IMG/VR virus record: IMGVR_UViG_3300031566_000220
Coordinates: 1-33,050 of that record
Source: a virus
DNA length: 33,050 nucleotides
Direction: 5' to 3' (one strand)
The translations under genes and the position numbers were made by a program. This document shows positions 1 through 7,928 of the stretch, piece after piece; position 1 is the first letter of the stretch; each line of letters begins with the position of its first letter. The notes beneath the pieces are model-generated. The model was not told where the DNA came from. It worked only from the letters and a program-made list of their open reading frames with translations, and did no database searches.

Positions 1-164
1 GGTAAGTTCGAACCGCCTTCATCCGCTAGCGTCAAAATGTAACGTGTCTTAACATTGGACTCACATAAGACGCAAATGAGACAGAATTAGCAAAGCTGAC
101 CATTATATGCCCAAAAACCCCTATTGGGGGCTATGCGCCCTTAAAACGCGCTAAAGTTGCCTGT
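1..164 (+). other. Non-coding leader before the terminase genes
   Basis: I see no supportable gene here. The stretch has an inverted repeat GTCTTA (46-51) / TAAGAC (66-71), an AATGT (36-40) / ACATT (52-56) pair and an 8-bp palindrome CGCTAGCG around 25-32, then a double hairpin described separately. In lambda-like phages the cos site and packaging signals lie just before the small terminase gene, so this is the expected place for such signals. No promoter with good -35 and -10 boxes is obvious; TTATAT near 103-108 is the best -10 candidate. Function is inferred from position only. Confidence 0.4.
113..140. promoter_or_regulatory. Two mutually exclusive hairpins upstream of the small terminase gene
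   Basis: CCCC (118-121), loop TATT, GGGG (126-129) forms a tight 4-bp stem. Its right arm is shared with a second stem, GGGC (128-131), loop TATGC, GCCC (137-140). Only one can form at a time. A run of five A precedes the first stem (113-117), so on the - strand it looks like a short terminator with a T tract. It could be a minus-strand terminator, a fold in the terminase mRNA leader or part of a packaging signal. The stems are short, so confidence is modest. Confidence 0.35.
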
Positions 165-644
165 ATGGAACCAGCCACGACCAAAGAACTATCTGAAACG
201 CTTGGCATCACTGTCGCACGCATTTCTCAACTTAAGACTGAAGGGCGTTTTGACGGATGTTTCACAGTGCAACGAAACCGCATCTTGTGGGACAAGGACA
301 AGGCAGTCCAGGCTTATAAGGACGGCAATCCGCTGATTGGGTTATCCGACCGGGTGTCTAGTGCAGACATGGAAATCCCGTCATTCAACGAAAGCAAGGC
401 CAAGTCTGAGCATTATCGGGCTGAGTTGGCGCGGCTGGATCTCGAGACGAAGGAGGAACAGCTTGTGGAAGCAGGCAAGGTGGAGCGCGAGGCGTTTACG
501 GTGGCGCGTAGCGTGCGTGATGCGTTGAACACGATTCCAGATCGAGTGTCAAACCAACTGGCCGCCGAAAGCGATCCGGTGATCATCCACCAGTATTTGA
601 GCGAGGAGATCCGCAAGGTGCTCGAGAGGTTGACTCATGCGTGA
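165..644 (+). CDS. terS: Terminase small subunit (Nu1-like)
   Basis: A 159-residue protein that would recognise phage DNA and recruit the packaging motor. Residues about 5-35 read as a helix-turn-helix (TTKELSETLGITVARISQLK) and are followed by a charged helical region (about 75-115) suited to oligomerisation and contact with the large subunit. The size is close to lambda Nu1 (181 residues), and the gene directly precedes and overlaps the large terminase gene by 8 bases, the standard arrangement. The ATG at 165 has only a weak ribosome binding site. DNA specificity cannot be read from sequence alone. The call rests on HTH, size and position together; small terminases are poorly conserved. Confidence 0.82.
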   Translation: MEPATTKELSETLGITVARISQLKTEGRFDGCFTVQRNRILWDKDKAVQAYKDGNPLIGLSDRVSSADMEIPSFNESKAKSEHYRAELARLDLETKEEQLVEAGKVEREAFTVARSVRDALNTIPDRVSNQLAAESDPVIIHQYLSEEIRKVLERLTHA

Positions 645-2541
645 TGGTGCGGAGATCTACCGGCATGCGTTCTTGGAGGGCCTACGGCCTGACCTGGACC
701 TAACGGTTAGCCAGTGGTCGGACATGTACCGGATGCTGTCTAGCAAGGCATCGGCTGAGCCTGGGCCATGGCGGACAGATCGCACTCCTTACCTCAAGGA
801 GATCATGGACTGCATGTCAGCGAACAACACGACGCAGAAGGTAGTGTTCATGGCTGGTGCGCAGTTGGGTAAGACGGAGGCGATCAACAATGTGGTGGGG
901 TACATGATCGCGCATGCTCCTGGCCCCGCATTATTTGTACAGCCCACGATCGAGATGGCAAAACGTCTCAGCAAGCAGCGGCTGGAGAGTTTGATCAATG
1001 AGACGCCATGCTTGGCGGACAAGATCGCGCCAGCTAGGAGCCGGGACAGTGGGAACACGATGTTCAGCAAGGAGTATCCGGGCGGGATTTTGCTGCTTAC
1101 TGGCGCCAACAGCGCAACGGGTTTGCGATCTGCTCCTTGCCGCTGGATATTGCTGGATGAGGTAGATGCCTTCCCTTCAGACGTTGATGGTGAGGGTGAC
1201 CCGTGTGCGCTGGCAGAACGACGTGCGTCAACTTTTAGCAGGCGCAAGATCATCTTGACCTCAACACCAACGATCAGGGACATGTCTCGTATTGAGACTG
1301 AGTATTTGGCCAGCGACCAGCGGCGATTTTTTGTGCCATGCCCGCATTGTGAGCACAAGCAATGGCTGCAGTGGAAGAATTTGCAATGGAGGGATGGCGA
1401 CCCGAAGACAACGGCTTATGTGTGTGAAAGCTGTGGTGCGCACATCCCGGAGCATTTTAAATCGGAGATGCTACGCAAGGGTGAGTGGCGGGCAACTGCT
1501 ACTAGCGAGGACCCGAGGACCGTTGGGTTCCACCTGTCGTCGCTGTACTCGCCACTGGGATGGAAGAGCTGGCAAGAGATCGTGATGGAATTTTTGCGAT
1601 CCAAAAATGACGCACCGCTGCTCAAGACGTTCGTCAACACGATCCTTGGTGAAACGTGGGAGGAGGAGATTGGTGCCAAGCTTGGTGCTGACGGCTTGGC
1701 GGAACGGGCTGAGTTTTACCCAGCGAGCGAGATCCCGCGTGGTGCGTCGGTTGTCACTGCTGGTGTCGACGTGCAGGATAACCGGGTCGCGGTCGGGATT
1801 TATGCATGGGGTAGCGGCGAGGAGTGTTGGCTGATCAGCCATGGAGAGGTTTACGGCGATCCAGCAGGCAGCAAGTTGTGGGAGCAAATCGATGACCTTG
1901 TGTTGAGGGACTATCCAGTGGAAGGCGGTGGCACCACACGGATTTCGGCCATTGGAATTGATTCTGGTGGCCATTACACCTCGGAGGTCTACACCTATGC
2001 GCGTAGCCGACGAGGCGATGGTGTGTTTGCTTTGAAAGGGCAGTCTGTCCGAAACAAACCGCCTATTGGGAAGCCTTCCAAGGTAGATATTAGCTACAAG
2101 GGCAAAGTGCTTAAGAATTCAGCGGAGGTGTACCCGGTTGGAACGGACACGATCAAGGCAACGCTGTTTGGTCGGTTGAAGCACAACGAGCCTGGGGCGG
2201 GGTACATCCATTTCCATGCGGAGGCTGGGCATGAGTATTTCAAGCAGTTAACGGCAGAGCGGCAGGTGGTGCGATATGTGAAGGGATTCGCCATTCGCGA
2301 ATGGAAGAAGAAGGCGGGGGATCGTAACGAGGCGCTGGACTGCTTTGTGTATTCGTTTGCGGCGTTGAACTTTTTGTACATGCGATACAATCGTGCGACT
2401 ATATTCGAGCAATTTTCGCGTAAGCTGGGTAGCGTGCCAGTAAATGCGCAGAAAGCGGAGCCAGCACCGATAGAATCGATCTATCGGCCTCAACGGCAAC
2501 GCAAGGCCCGGCCCTCCACATCGTTCGTAACAAACTGGTGA
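637..2541 (+). CDS. terL: Terminase large subunit (lambda gpA family, ATPase/nuclease)
   Basis: The 634-residue packaging motor: an N-terminal ATPase translocates DNA into the prohead and a C-terminal nuclease cuts the concatemer. The Walker A-like segment GAQLGKTE lies near residues 74-81 and the Walker B segment ILLDEVDAFP near 171-180. A four-cysteine zinc ribbon, CPHC and CESC about 30 residues apart (roughly 235-270), sits between the domains as in other GpA proteins. The nuclease half carries GVDVQDN (about residue 375), IGIDSGG and a C-terminal DRNEALDC motif with acidic metal-binding residues. Length matches lambda gpA (641 residues). It overlaps its neighbours by 8 and 4 bases, implying coupled translation. 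GpA-type terminases usually make cos ends, so cohesive ends are likely, though I did not identify cos. Confidence 0.95.
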   Translation: MRDGAEIYRHAFLEGLRPDLDLTVSQWSDMYRMLSSKASAEPGPWRTDRTPYLKEIMDCMSANNTTQKVVFMAGAQLGKTEAINNVVGYMIAHAPGPALFVQPTIEMAKRLSKQRLESLINETPCLADKIAPARSRDSGNTMFSKEYPGGILLLTGANSATGLRSAPCRWILLDEVDAFPSDVDGEGDPCALAERRASTFSRRKIILTSTPTIRDMSRIETEYLASDQRRFFVPCPHCEHKQWLQWKNLQWRDGDPKTTAYVCESCGAHIPEHFKSEMLRKGEWRATATSEDPRTVGFHLSSLYSPLGWKSWQEIVMEFLRSKNDAPLLKTFVNTILGETWEEEIGAKLGADGLAERAEFYPASEIPRGASVVTAGVDVQDNRVAVGIYAWGSGEECWLISHGEVYGDPAGSKLWEQIDDLVLRDYPVEGGGTTRISAIGIDSGGHYTSEVYTYARSRRGDGVFALKGQSVRNKPPIGKPSKVDISYKGKVLKNSAEVYPVGTDTIKATLFGRLKHNEPGAGYIHFHAEAGHEYFKQLTAERQVVRYVKGFAIREWKKKAGDRNEALDCFVYSFAALNFLYMRYNRATIFEQFSRKLGSVPVNAQKAEPAPIESIYRPQRQRKARPSTSFVTNW

Positions 2542-3116
2542 CCATCCTTGTTCCCGAACTGATCTACGCCGGAGACACGGTGATTTTTGACGTGCCGGAG
2601 TTTACGGACTCGATCGGAACGGCTGTCAACAGCGGGACTTACACGTTGACTTGGTATGCGAGGACCAATACGGCGTCTGAGGGGACGACGATCACGGGAA
2701 CGGCGCAGAGTACTGGGTGGCGGGTGACGGTGCCAGCATCGACGACGTTGGCATTTGATGCAGGGTTGTGGACGTGGCAGGCGGTTGCAACGTATTCAAC
2801 GCTGCAGTACACCGCTGGCCGTGGACAGTTTACGGTCAAGGGAACGGCAGCTTACACGGGGACGCCGGGTGCCTTTGATGATCGATCTCGCGCTGAGATT
2901 GATCTGTCTTACGTTGAGACAGCTATTAGAACGCTGTCGCAGGGCGGGATGGTGCAGGAATACACCATCGGGAACCGCAACTTGAAACGGTATAAGATGC
3001 CCGAGCTGCTCCAACTGAGGGATGTGTTGAAAGCTGAAGTTGACCGTGAGCGCCGAGCCGAAAAGATTAGGCAGGGCCTTGGCAATCCCGGCGTCGCTCG
3101 CGTGAGGTTCACCTGA
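2538..3116 (+). CDS. gpW-like head-tail joining protein with extra N-terminal beta domain
   Basis: A 192-residue protein starting at a GTG that overlaps the terminase stop. The C-terminal ~65 residues (about 128-192) look like lambda gpW: a helix, a short hairpin with EYTIGNRNLKRY, then a helix LLQLRDVLKAEVDRERRA. gpW is 68 residues, lies between A and B in lambda, and plugs the portal after packaging. The first ~105 residues are rich in Thr, Val and Trp and alternate like a beta sandwich (LTWYARTNTASEGTT; AGLWTWQAVATYS), unlike anything in lambda gpW. The position between terminase and portal supports the W assignment. The N-terminal domain's role is unknown; a capsid- or neck-exposed Ig-like domain is one guess. 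Confidence 0.72.
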   Translation: MTILVPELIYAGDTVIFDVPEFTDSIGTAVNSGTYTLTWYARTNTASEGTTITGTAQSTGWRVTVPASTTLAFDAGLWTWQAVATYSTLQYTAGRGQFTVKGTAAYTGTPGAFDDRSRAEIDLSYVETAIRTLSQGGMVQEYTIGNRNLKRYKMPELLQLRDVLKAEVDRERRAEKIRQGLGNPGVARVRFT

Positions 3117-4675
3117 TGGCACTCTTTGGCTTTGGTCGTACCGCCGGCCTGAAAAAAGACCTGATGAAAGCGCGAGAGCGCAATTCAAACCTCAAGCGTG
3201 CTTATGCCGCTGTTGCCAGCAACCGCCTTACTTCTGATTGGATCAGCCTTGGCACCAGTGCCGATAGTGAAATCAGGAACAGCCTTCGACTTCTTCGGAA
3301 TCGCGCTCGCCAGTTGGTTCGTGATTCTGATTTTGCCAAGGCAGCGTTGAGGGCAGTCCGCAACAACGTTGTTGGAACTGGCATCAAGCACCAGTCGCAG
3401 GTGCAAATGGTGCGTGGCGGCAAGCTTGATGATCGGTTGAATTCGCTGATTGAAAAGCAATGGGATCAGTGGACATGCGCTGATACCTGCCATGTTGGCG
3501 GCCAACTGAGCTGGGTTGAAATCCAACGGTTGTCGATCACGGCAATGATGGAATCTGGTGAAGTTTTCATCCGCCTGATTAATCAGAAGTTTGGCGACAG
3601 CAAGGTGCCGTTGGGGCTCGAGGTGCTCGAGGCTGATTTGCTGGACGATGACTACACGGGCATTGAGGCAAACGGCAACCGTGTCCGCATGGGCGTCGAG
3701 ATTGACAAGTGGGGTCGGCCTGTGGCCTATCACTTCTTGCGGAATCACCCAGGCGATTACCAGTTCACTGGTACGGCCGTGGCAGCAAAACAGCGGCAAC
3801 GGATTCCTGCACGGGATGTGATCCATCTGTATTCAGTGGAGCGTCCCGGGCAAACCCGTGGTGTGACGGCATTTGCGTCGGCCATCATGCGGTTGCGCAA
3901 TCTCAGCGGTTATGAGGAGGCTGAAATTGTGGCAGCACGGGCGTCTTCGGCAATGATGGCGTTTGTGCGTACACCAGATCAAGAGCTATTTGAGGACGGC
4001 AAATACCAAGACGATTCCGTTCTGGACTTTTCGCCCGGTTCAATCCGGCGGCTAGCACCCGGGGAAGAAATGCAATTCTTCTCGCCCATCCGGCCTGATG
4101 ATGCCTTCACGCCATTCGTGGCTCAAATGCTGCGGGCTGTTGCCTCGGGCGTTGGATGCTCCTACACGCAGATCAGCAGCGACTTCAGCCAGAGCAACTA
4201 CAGCTCCTCGAGGCTGGAGCTACTCGAAACCCGTACGCATTACAAAACGTTACAGCAGTACCTGATCGAGGCATTGTGTGAGCGCGTTTACGAACGCTGG
4301 ATGGAAATGGCTGTGATGGCCGGCGTGTTGGTGCTGCCTGGGTACGAGCTGGATGCTGAGCGGTACGAGGAATCGAAATGGATTCCACCGGCTGCGCAGT
4401 TTGTCGATCCACAGAAAGAAGCCGATGCTTACAAATCATTGATCCGCAACGGGATCATGACGCTGTCGCAAGTCATTGCTTTGCATGGCGGCGATTTTGA
4501 GGAGCAAATGCGGCAACGTGCTCATGAACTAGCTCTGGCTGACGAGCTTGGCATCGTGCTTGACAGCGACCCCAGTCAGGTCACCAGCTCTGGTCAGCAA
4601 CAGAACCCACTTGCGGTTGAAACAGAAGAACCCGATACACTAGCAAGCGATGATCTCGAGGAATTAGAATCATGA
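3116..4675 (+). CDS. Portal protein (lambda gpB family)
   Basis: The 519-residue protein should form the dodecameric ring at one capsid vertex through which DNA passes and to which the tail attaches. The N terminus (RNRARQLVRDSDFAKAALRAVRN, in part) and the central motifs (GLEVLEADLLDDD; DVIHLYSVERPGQTRGV; CSYTQISSDFSQSNYSS) are typical of lambda-type portals, and the length is near lambda gpB (533). The region after about residue 485 is acidic, Glu/Gln/Ser-rich and probably disordered. The ATG overlaps the upstream stop by one base and the downstream start by four, so it is translationally linked to the joining protein and the protease-capsid gene. Confidence comes from motif, size and gene order. 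Confidence 0.94.
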   Translation: MALFGFGRTAGLKKDLMKARERNSNLKRAYAAVASNRLTSDWISLGTSADSEIRNSLRLLRNRARQLVRDSDFAKAALRAVRNNVVGTGIKHQSQVQMVRGGKLDDRLNSLIEKQWDQWTCADTCHVGGQLSWVEIQRLSITAMMESGEVFIRLINQKFGDSKVPLGLEVLEADLLDDDYTGIEANGNRVRMGVEIDKWGRPVAYHFLRNHPGDYQFTGTAVAAKQRQRIPARDVIHLYSVERPGQTRGVTAFASAIMRLRNLSGYEEAEIVAARASSAMMAFVRTPDQELFEDGKYQDDSVLDFSPGSIRRLAPGEEMQFFSPIRPDDAFTPFVAQMLRAVASGVGCSYTQISSDFSQSNYSSSRLELLETRTHYKTLQQYLIEALCERVYERWMEMAVMAGVLVLPGYELDAERYEESKWIPPAAQFVDPQKEADAYKSLIRNGIMTLSQVIALHGGDFEEQMRQRAHELALADELGIVLDSDPSQVTSSGQQQNPLAVETEEPDTLASDDLEELES

Positions 4676-6495
4676 GCGAATTGGCTGATCACATGATGGA
4701 AGAGCAGGACGCAGTCCGCAAAATTCAGAGCGAATCGTTTCAACGCGCTCTTGCTACGGAATTTGAGACTGCGACTGAAGATCGCATTATTGAATTTCCA
4801 TTTGCTTCTGAAGCGCCAGTTGAGCGTTACTTTGGGACAGAAGTGCTTCGCATGGATGAAGATTCCATGGATTTATCGCGCCTCAATGATGGCGCACCAC
4901 TTTTATTTCAGCATGATCCTGACAAGATTGTTGGCGTAGTGCAACGTGCTTACATCAAAAACAAGCGCGGTTACGCCAATGTGAAAATGGCCAACAACGA
5001 GTTGGGTCGTGAAATGCAGGGCCTGATTCAAGACGGCATTCTTCGTAATGTCAGCTTTGGCTACCGCATCAATGCAATGGAGACTGATAACAGCACAGAC
5101 CCGATCACATATCGCGCCACGTCATACCAACCGTTTGAAATTTCGCTGGTGACCGTGCCAGCGGATCAAACCGTTGGCATTGGTCGAACCCTTACTATAA
5201 GTGAGTGTTCAACTACGGCCTCAGCCGTTACCAGCCCACCACTCTCGGAGTCAACACCCGTGGAACCTACCTTCGATTTGGAGGCGATCCGCGCTGAGGC
5301 CGCACAGGCCAAGGCAAAGGAGCTTTCCGAAATGATTGCCCTCGGCAATCGCACCAACAACAGCGACATGGCCCAGGAATTCATTGCAAATTCCCGTGGT
5401 CTTGAAGAGCTGCGCACCGCCCTTCTCGAGAAAATGAGTATCTCTGCCACGCCTGTGCAAAACAACGCTGCCGACATCGGCCTGTCCAACGAGGAGACCC
5501 GGTCTTTCTCTTTCCTTCGCGCCATCAACTTCCTTGCCAATCCTGCTGATCGCTCTGCGCGTGAAGCTGCTGGCTTTGAAATTGCCGCTTCTGAAGCCGC
5601 TGCTGCCAAGCTTGGTCGTCAGAGCCGTGGCATCACGATCCCCCAGGAAGTGCTTCGCCGTGACCTGAACGTTGGTGCTGCCACCGCTGGTGGTAACGTC
5701 GTCGCCACCGAGCTGGACACCGCTTCCTTCATCGACCTGCTGCGTAACGCTTCGGCCCTTGATCAGGCTGGCGCCACCGTGCTGACCGGTCTGGTTGGCA
5801 ACGTGGCGATCCCCCGTCAATCGGGTGCCGCCACCGCTTACTGGGTTGCTGAATCCGGTGCTCCCACCGAAAGCCAGCAAACCATTGATCAGGTCAGCCT
5901 GACCCCCAAAACGGTTGCTGCTTTCACTGATTACAGCCGTCGCCTGATGCTCCAGTCCTCCATCGACGTGGAGAACATGGTGCGTCGTGATCTGGCCGCC
6001 GTTCTTGGTCTCAAGATCGATGCCGCTGGTCTGTATGGCACTGGTTCCAACAGCGAGCCCCTCGGCCTCAAGTTCATCTCTGGTATCGGCACCGAAGATT
6101 TCGCTGCTGACGCTCCCACTTTCGCTGAAGTGGTTGCCCTCGAGTCTGATCTGGCTACCGCCAACGCTCTGCTGGGTTCACCCGTTTACCTGATGAACGC
6201 CGCCATGCGCGGCAACCTGAAGACCACCAAGAAAGACGCCGGCTCCGGCATCTTCCTGATGGAGAACGGTGAAGTGAACGGCTATCGCGGTGTGCTGTCC
6301 AACCAAGTCGCATCTGGCGATCTGTGGTTCGGCAACTTCTCTGACATGCTGATCGGCTACTGGTCCGGTCTGGACATCATGGTGGATCCCTACACCAACA
6401 GCACCAGCGGCACCGTTCGCGTGGTCGCCATGCAGGATGTGGATGTCGCCATCCGTCACCCCGAGTCCTTCTCTCGCGGTAATAACACCCTCTGA
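4672..6495 (+). CDS. Fused prohead protease and HK97-fold major capsid protein
   Basis: One 607-residue reading frame joins two usually separate genes. Residues about 35-175 match the HK97-type prohead protease (peptidase U35): His81 in FQHDPDKIVG, Ser128 in NVSFGYRI and Glu156 in PFEISLVTVPAD are plausible catalytic residues. Residues about 197-300 are Ala/Glu-rich and helical, like the delta scaffold domain of HK97 capsid. From about residue 305 the HK97 fold starts (IPQEVLRRDL; NASALDQAGATV; SLTPKTVAAFTDYSRRLM; LDIMVDPY). No separate scaffold or protease gene is present, which fits a self-contained fusion whose protease must remove itself and the delta region. An in-frame internal GTG with a ribosome binding site (see 5247-5262) could make capsid alone in excess. 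The part from about 5450 onward uses C-ending codons, as expected of a highly expressed gene. Confidence 0.9.
   Translation: MSELADHMMEEQDAVRKIQSESFQRALATEFETATEDRIIEFPFASEAPVERYFGTEVLRMDEDSMDLSRLNDGAPLLFQHDPDKIVGVVQRAYIKNKRGYANVKMANNELGREMQGLIQDGILRNVSFGYRINAMETDNSTDPITYRATSYQPFEISLVTVPADQTVGIGRTLTISECSTTASAVTSPPLSESTPVEPTFDLEAIRAEAAQAKAKELSEMIALGNRTNNSDMAQEFIANSRGLEELRTALLEKMSISATPVQNNAADIGLSNEETRSFSFLRAINFLANPADRSAREAAGFEIAASEAAAAKLGRQSRGITIPQEVLRRDLNVGAATAGGNVVATELDTASFIDLLRNASALDQAGATVLTGLVGNVAIPRQSGAATAYWVAESGAPTESQQTIDQVSLTPKTVAAFTDYSRRLMLQSSIDVENMVRRDLAAVLGLKIDAAGLYGTGSNSEPLGLKFISGIGTEDFAADAPTFAEVVALESDLATANALLGSPVYLMNAAMRGNLKTTKKDAGSGIFLMENGEVNGYRGVLSNQVASGDLWFGNFSDMLIGYWSGLDIMVDPYTNSTSGTVRVVAMQDVDVAIRHPESFSRGNNTL
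5247..5262 (+). promoter_or_regulatory. Internal ribosome binding site and in-frame GTG start for free capsid protein
   Basis: GGAG at 5247-5250 is followed, nine bases later, by GTG at 5260-5262. The GTG is codon 197 of the protease-capsid frame (588 bases from its ATG). It lies at the junction between the protease domain and the helical delta-like region, where a free capsid precursor would begin, and would give about 411 residues. Lambda uses the same device for Nu3 inside C. Sequence and frame are seen directly; use in the cell is inferred. Confidence 0.45.
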
Positions 6496-6497
6496 TC

Positions 6498-6665
6498 ATG
6501 ATGATCCGCATCCTTAGGCAGACAATGGCCGGTGGTTGCGTGGCTCGCGTGGGGGAAGTCATTGAGGCTTCCCCTAGCGATGCCAGATTCCTGATCGGTA
6601 TTGCAAAAGCTGAAGAGTTTATTCAAGCCATTCCCACAGCTCCCAAACGGAGGAAACCCCAATGA
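6498..6665 (+). CDS. Small head-region protein (55 residues)
   Basis: A short gene starting at tandem ATG codons (6498 and 6501), just after the capsid gene stop, and ending in an ATGA overlap with the next gene. The product begins MMIRILRQTMAGGCVARVGE and continues with VIEASPSDARFLIGIAKAEE before a Lys/Arg/Pro tail. The pattern (hydrophobic strand, a glycine turn, G-E-V, then a short helix ending in a Gly/Ile-Ala-Lys-Ala-Glu stretch) is one I recognise from many short proteins found right after phage capsid genes. Their function is not established, though a role in head completion is often suspected. The overlap with the downstream gene and the compact spacing support expression. Confidence 0.7.
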   Translation: MMIRILRQTMAGGCVARVGEVIEASPSDARFLIGIAKAEEFIQAIPTAPKRRKPQ

Positions 6666-7042
6666 CCGTTCTTAACCTTGGTTCAAAAACGACGCAAATT
6701 GCGTTGTTCCCCACTGCGGTTGGTGCTTCTACCACCACTGGCAGTGCCATCGATCTGCAGGGCTACGAAGGCGACATGGTCGTTCTTCTTGACGCTGCAG
6801 CCGGTGGCGCCAGCATCACCTTTGCTGTCAAACTGACCACTTCTGACACTTCCGGTGGTACTTACACCGACGTGACCGGTGGCGGTTTCACGACCACTAC
6901 CGCTAACACTGCTTCTCGTCAGAAGCTGTATGTCAATGTCACCGACATCAAGCGTTACGTCAAAGTTTCGCTGACTGTTGCCGGTGGCACGGGCACTGGT
7001 GCTGTCTCAGTCCAAGGTCTGGCTTCTGCCAAGTACGGCTGA
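6662..7042 (+). CDS. Beta-rich virion structural protein, possible head decoration
   Basis: A 126-residue protein rich in Thr, Gly, Ala and Val with no charged clusters. It has an excellent ribosome binding site (GGAGG, eight bases before the ATG), consistent with high expression. The sequence alternates as a beta sandwich: AIDLQGYEGDMVVLLDAA near residues 28-45, then VKLTTSDTSGGTYTDVT and a closing KRYVKVSLTVAGGTGTGAVS. Proteins of this look commonly follow the major capsid gene, where lambda has D and FI, and are often detected in virions. A decoration or head-stabilising role is inferred from position and composition; there is no sequence resemblance to lambda gpD that I can see. Confidence 0.65.
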   Translation: MTVLNLGSKTTQIALFPTAVGASTTTGSAIDLQGYEGDMVVLLDAAAGGASITFAVKLTTSDTSGGTYTDVTGGGFTTTTANTASRQKLYVNVTDIKRYVKVSLTVAGGTGTGAVSVQGLASAKYG

Positions 7043-7047
7043 TCCCC

Positions 7048-7326
7048 ATGGCGTTGACTGAAGATCTAGGAATGTTCCTTGCTGATTTTGGCCTCACCTG
7101 TGTGGCTGGAGCAACGCAAGCAATTGGAATCCTTGACACCCCAAGTCAAGTGATCAGCGATGGAATGGTCCTAACGACTGATTACACGCTGACCACTAGG
7201 TCTTCAGATTTTGGCAGTCTCGTTCGCGGTGATTCAATCACTGTGGGCGGGACTGCTTTCACCGTTAGGGAAACAATGTTGATTGATGACGGAGCATTTG
7301 TTCAAATCGCTCTGCAGAAGACATGA
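7048..7326 (+). CDS. Head-tail joining protein (gpFII-like)
   Basis: A 92-residue protein five bases downstream of the preceding gene and overlapping the next by four (ATGA). It opens with MALTEDLGMFLADFGLTCVA, the pattern of lambda gpFII-type proteins whose small beta barrel forms the head-side attachment point for the tail. The later segments SLVRGDSITVGGTAFTVRE and the closing DDGAFVQIALQK fit the barrel strands of this family. Lambda gpFII is 117 residues, so this is slightly short. Position between head and tail genes supports the call. Confidence 0.75.
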   Translation: MALTEDLGMFLADFGLTCVAGATQAIGILDTPSQVISDGMVLTTDYTLTTRSSDFGSLVRGDSITVGGTAFTVRETMLIDDGAFVQIALQKT

Positions 7327-7748
7327 CCACCAAACGCGAATCAATCCTCACAGCAATCCGCACAGCACTGACTGGCACCACTGGCGTGGGTACACGCATC
7401 TACCGCAGCCGGGTGGAGCCAATGGCGCGTGAGGAGTCGCCTGCACTGGTTGTAGAGCCGATTGCTGATACATCCAGCGTGGAAACCAGCCTGCCCACCT
7501 TGACGTGGCGCATGACCGTGCGTGTGACGGTAATTGTGCGTGGCAACATCCCAGACCAAGTAGCAGATCCGATCATCGAAAGCCTTCACTCCAAACTGTC
7601 CAGTGACCTGACGTTGGGAGGTTATGCTATGGACATTCAACCGGTCAGTGTTACCTTTAACCTTGTGGAGGCCGATCAACCCGCTGGTGTCATCATGTGT
7701 GACTACTTAGTGATTTACCGCACATCCTCCACCAATTTGGCTGCTTGA
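7323..7748 (+). CDS. Tail terminator-like protein (gpU/gpZ position)
   Basis: A 141-residue protein with an N-terminal helix (KRESILTAIRTAL) and a run of beta strands (PALVVEPIADTS; LTWRMTVRVTVIVRG) followed by an amphipathic helix (QVADPIIESLHSKL) and a final strand pair. This alpha-beta order is that of lambda gpU-type tail terminators, which cap the tail tube and set its final length. It sits exactly where lambda has Z and U. The two functions cannot be separated from sequence by eye, and only one such gene is present. The four-base overlap with the joining protein suggests co-expression. Confidence 0.7.
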   Translation: MTTKRESILTAIRTALTGTTGVGTRIYRSRVEPMAREESPALVVEPIADTSSVETSLPTLTWRMTVRVTVIVRGNIPDQVADPIIESLHSKLSSDLTLGGYAMDIQPVSVTFNLVEADQPAGVIMCDYLVIYRTSSTNLAA

Positions 7749-7751
7749 CTT

Positions 7752-7928
7752 ATGGCTAACATGGTGGATGAATACTGGGGCCAGGGTGGAACCTATCTAC
7801 TCAACCCCAAAACCGGCATTCGGAAGCTCCTCGAGCGGACAGAGCCGGCCCAACCCTCCGACAACACCCCTGAGGAATTGAGCAATGGCACTTCTGAGCC
7901 GCAAGCGTCTGATCCTGGTCAAGACTGA
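7752..7928 (+). CDS. Small tail-region protein (58 residues)
   Basis: A short frame starting four bases after the terminator gene and running 44 bases into the tail tube gene in another frame. The product starts MANMVDEYWGQGGTYLLNPK and continues GIRKLLERTEPAQPSDN before a Glu/Ser/Pro-rich tail. Short phage proteins with the pattern YWG-GG-Y-NP-TG-R-LVERT are often found immediately before tail tube genes; their role is unknown. Alternative Met4 would give 55 residues. The long overlap with the tube gene and weak ribosome binding site lower confidence, but the family-like pattern and gap-filling position favour a real gene. Confidence 0.6.
   Translation: MANMVDEYWGQGGTYLLNPKTGIRKLLERTEPAQPSDNTPEELSNGTSEPQASDPGQD

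Noticed and set aside
1-30. The first bases contain GTTCGAAC, recalling the T-loop of a tRNA 3' end.
   Set aside because: The flanking bases do not form a five-base-pair T stem on either strand, and no acceptor stem or CCA follows. GTTCGAAC is simply a palindrome.
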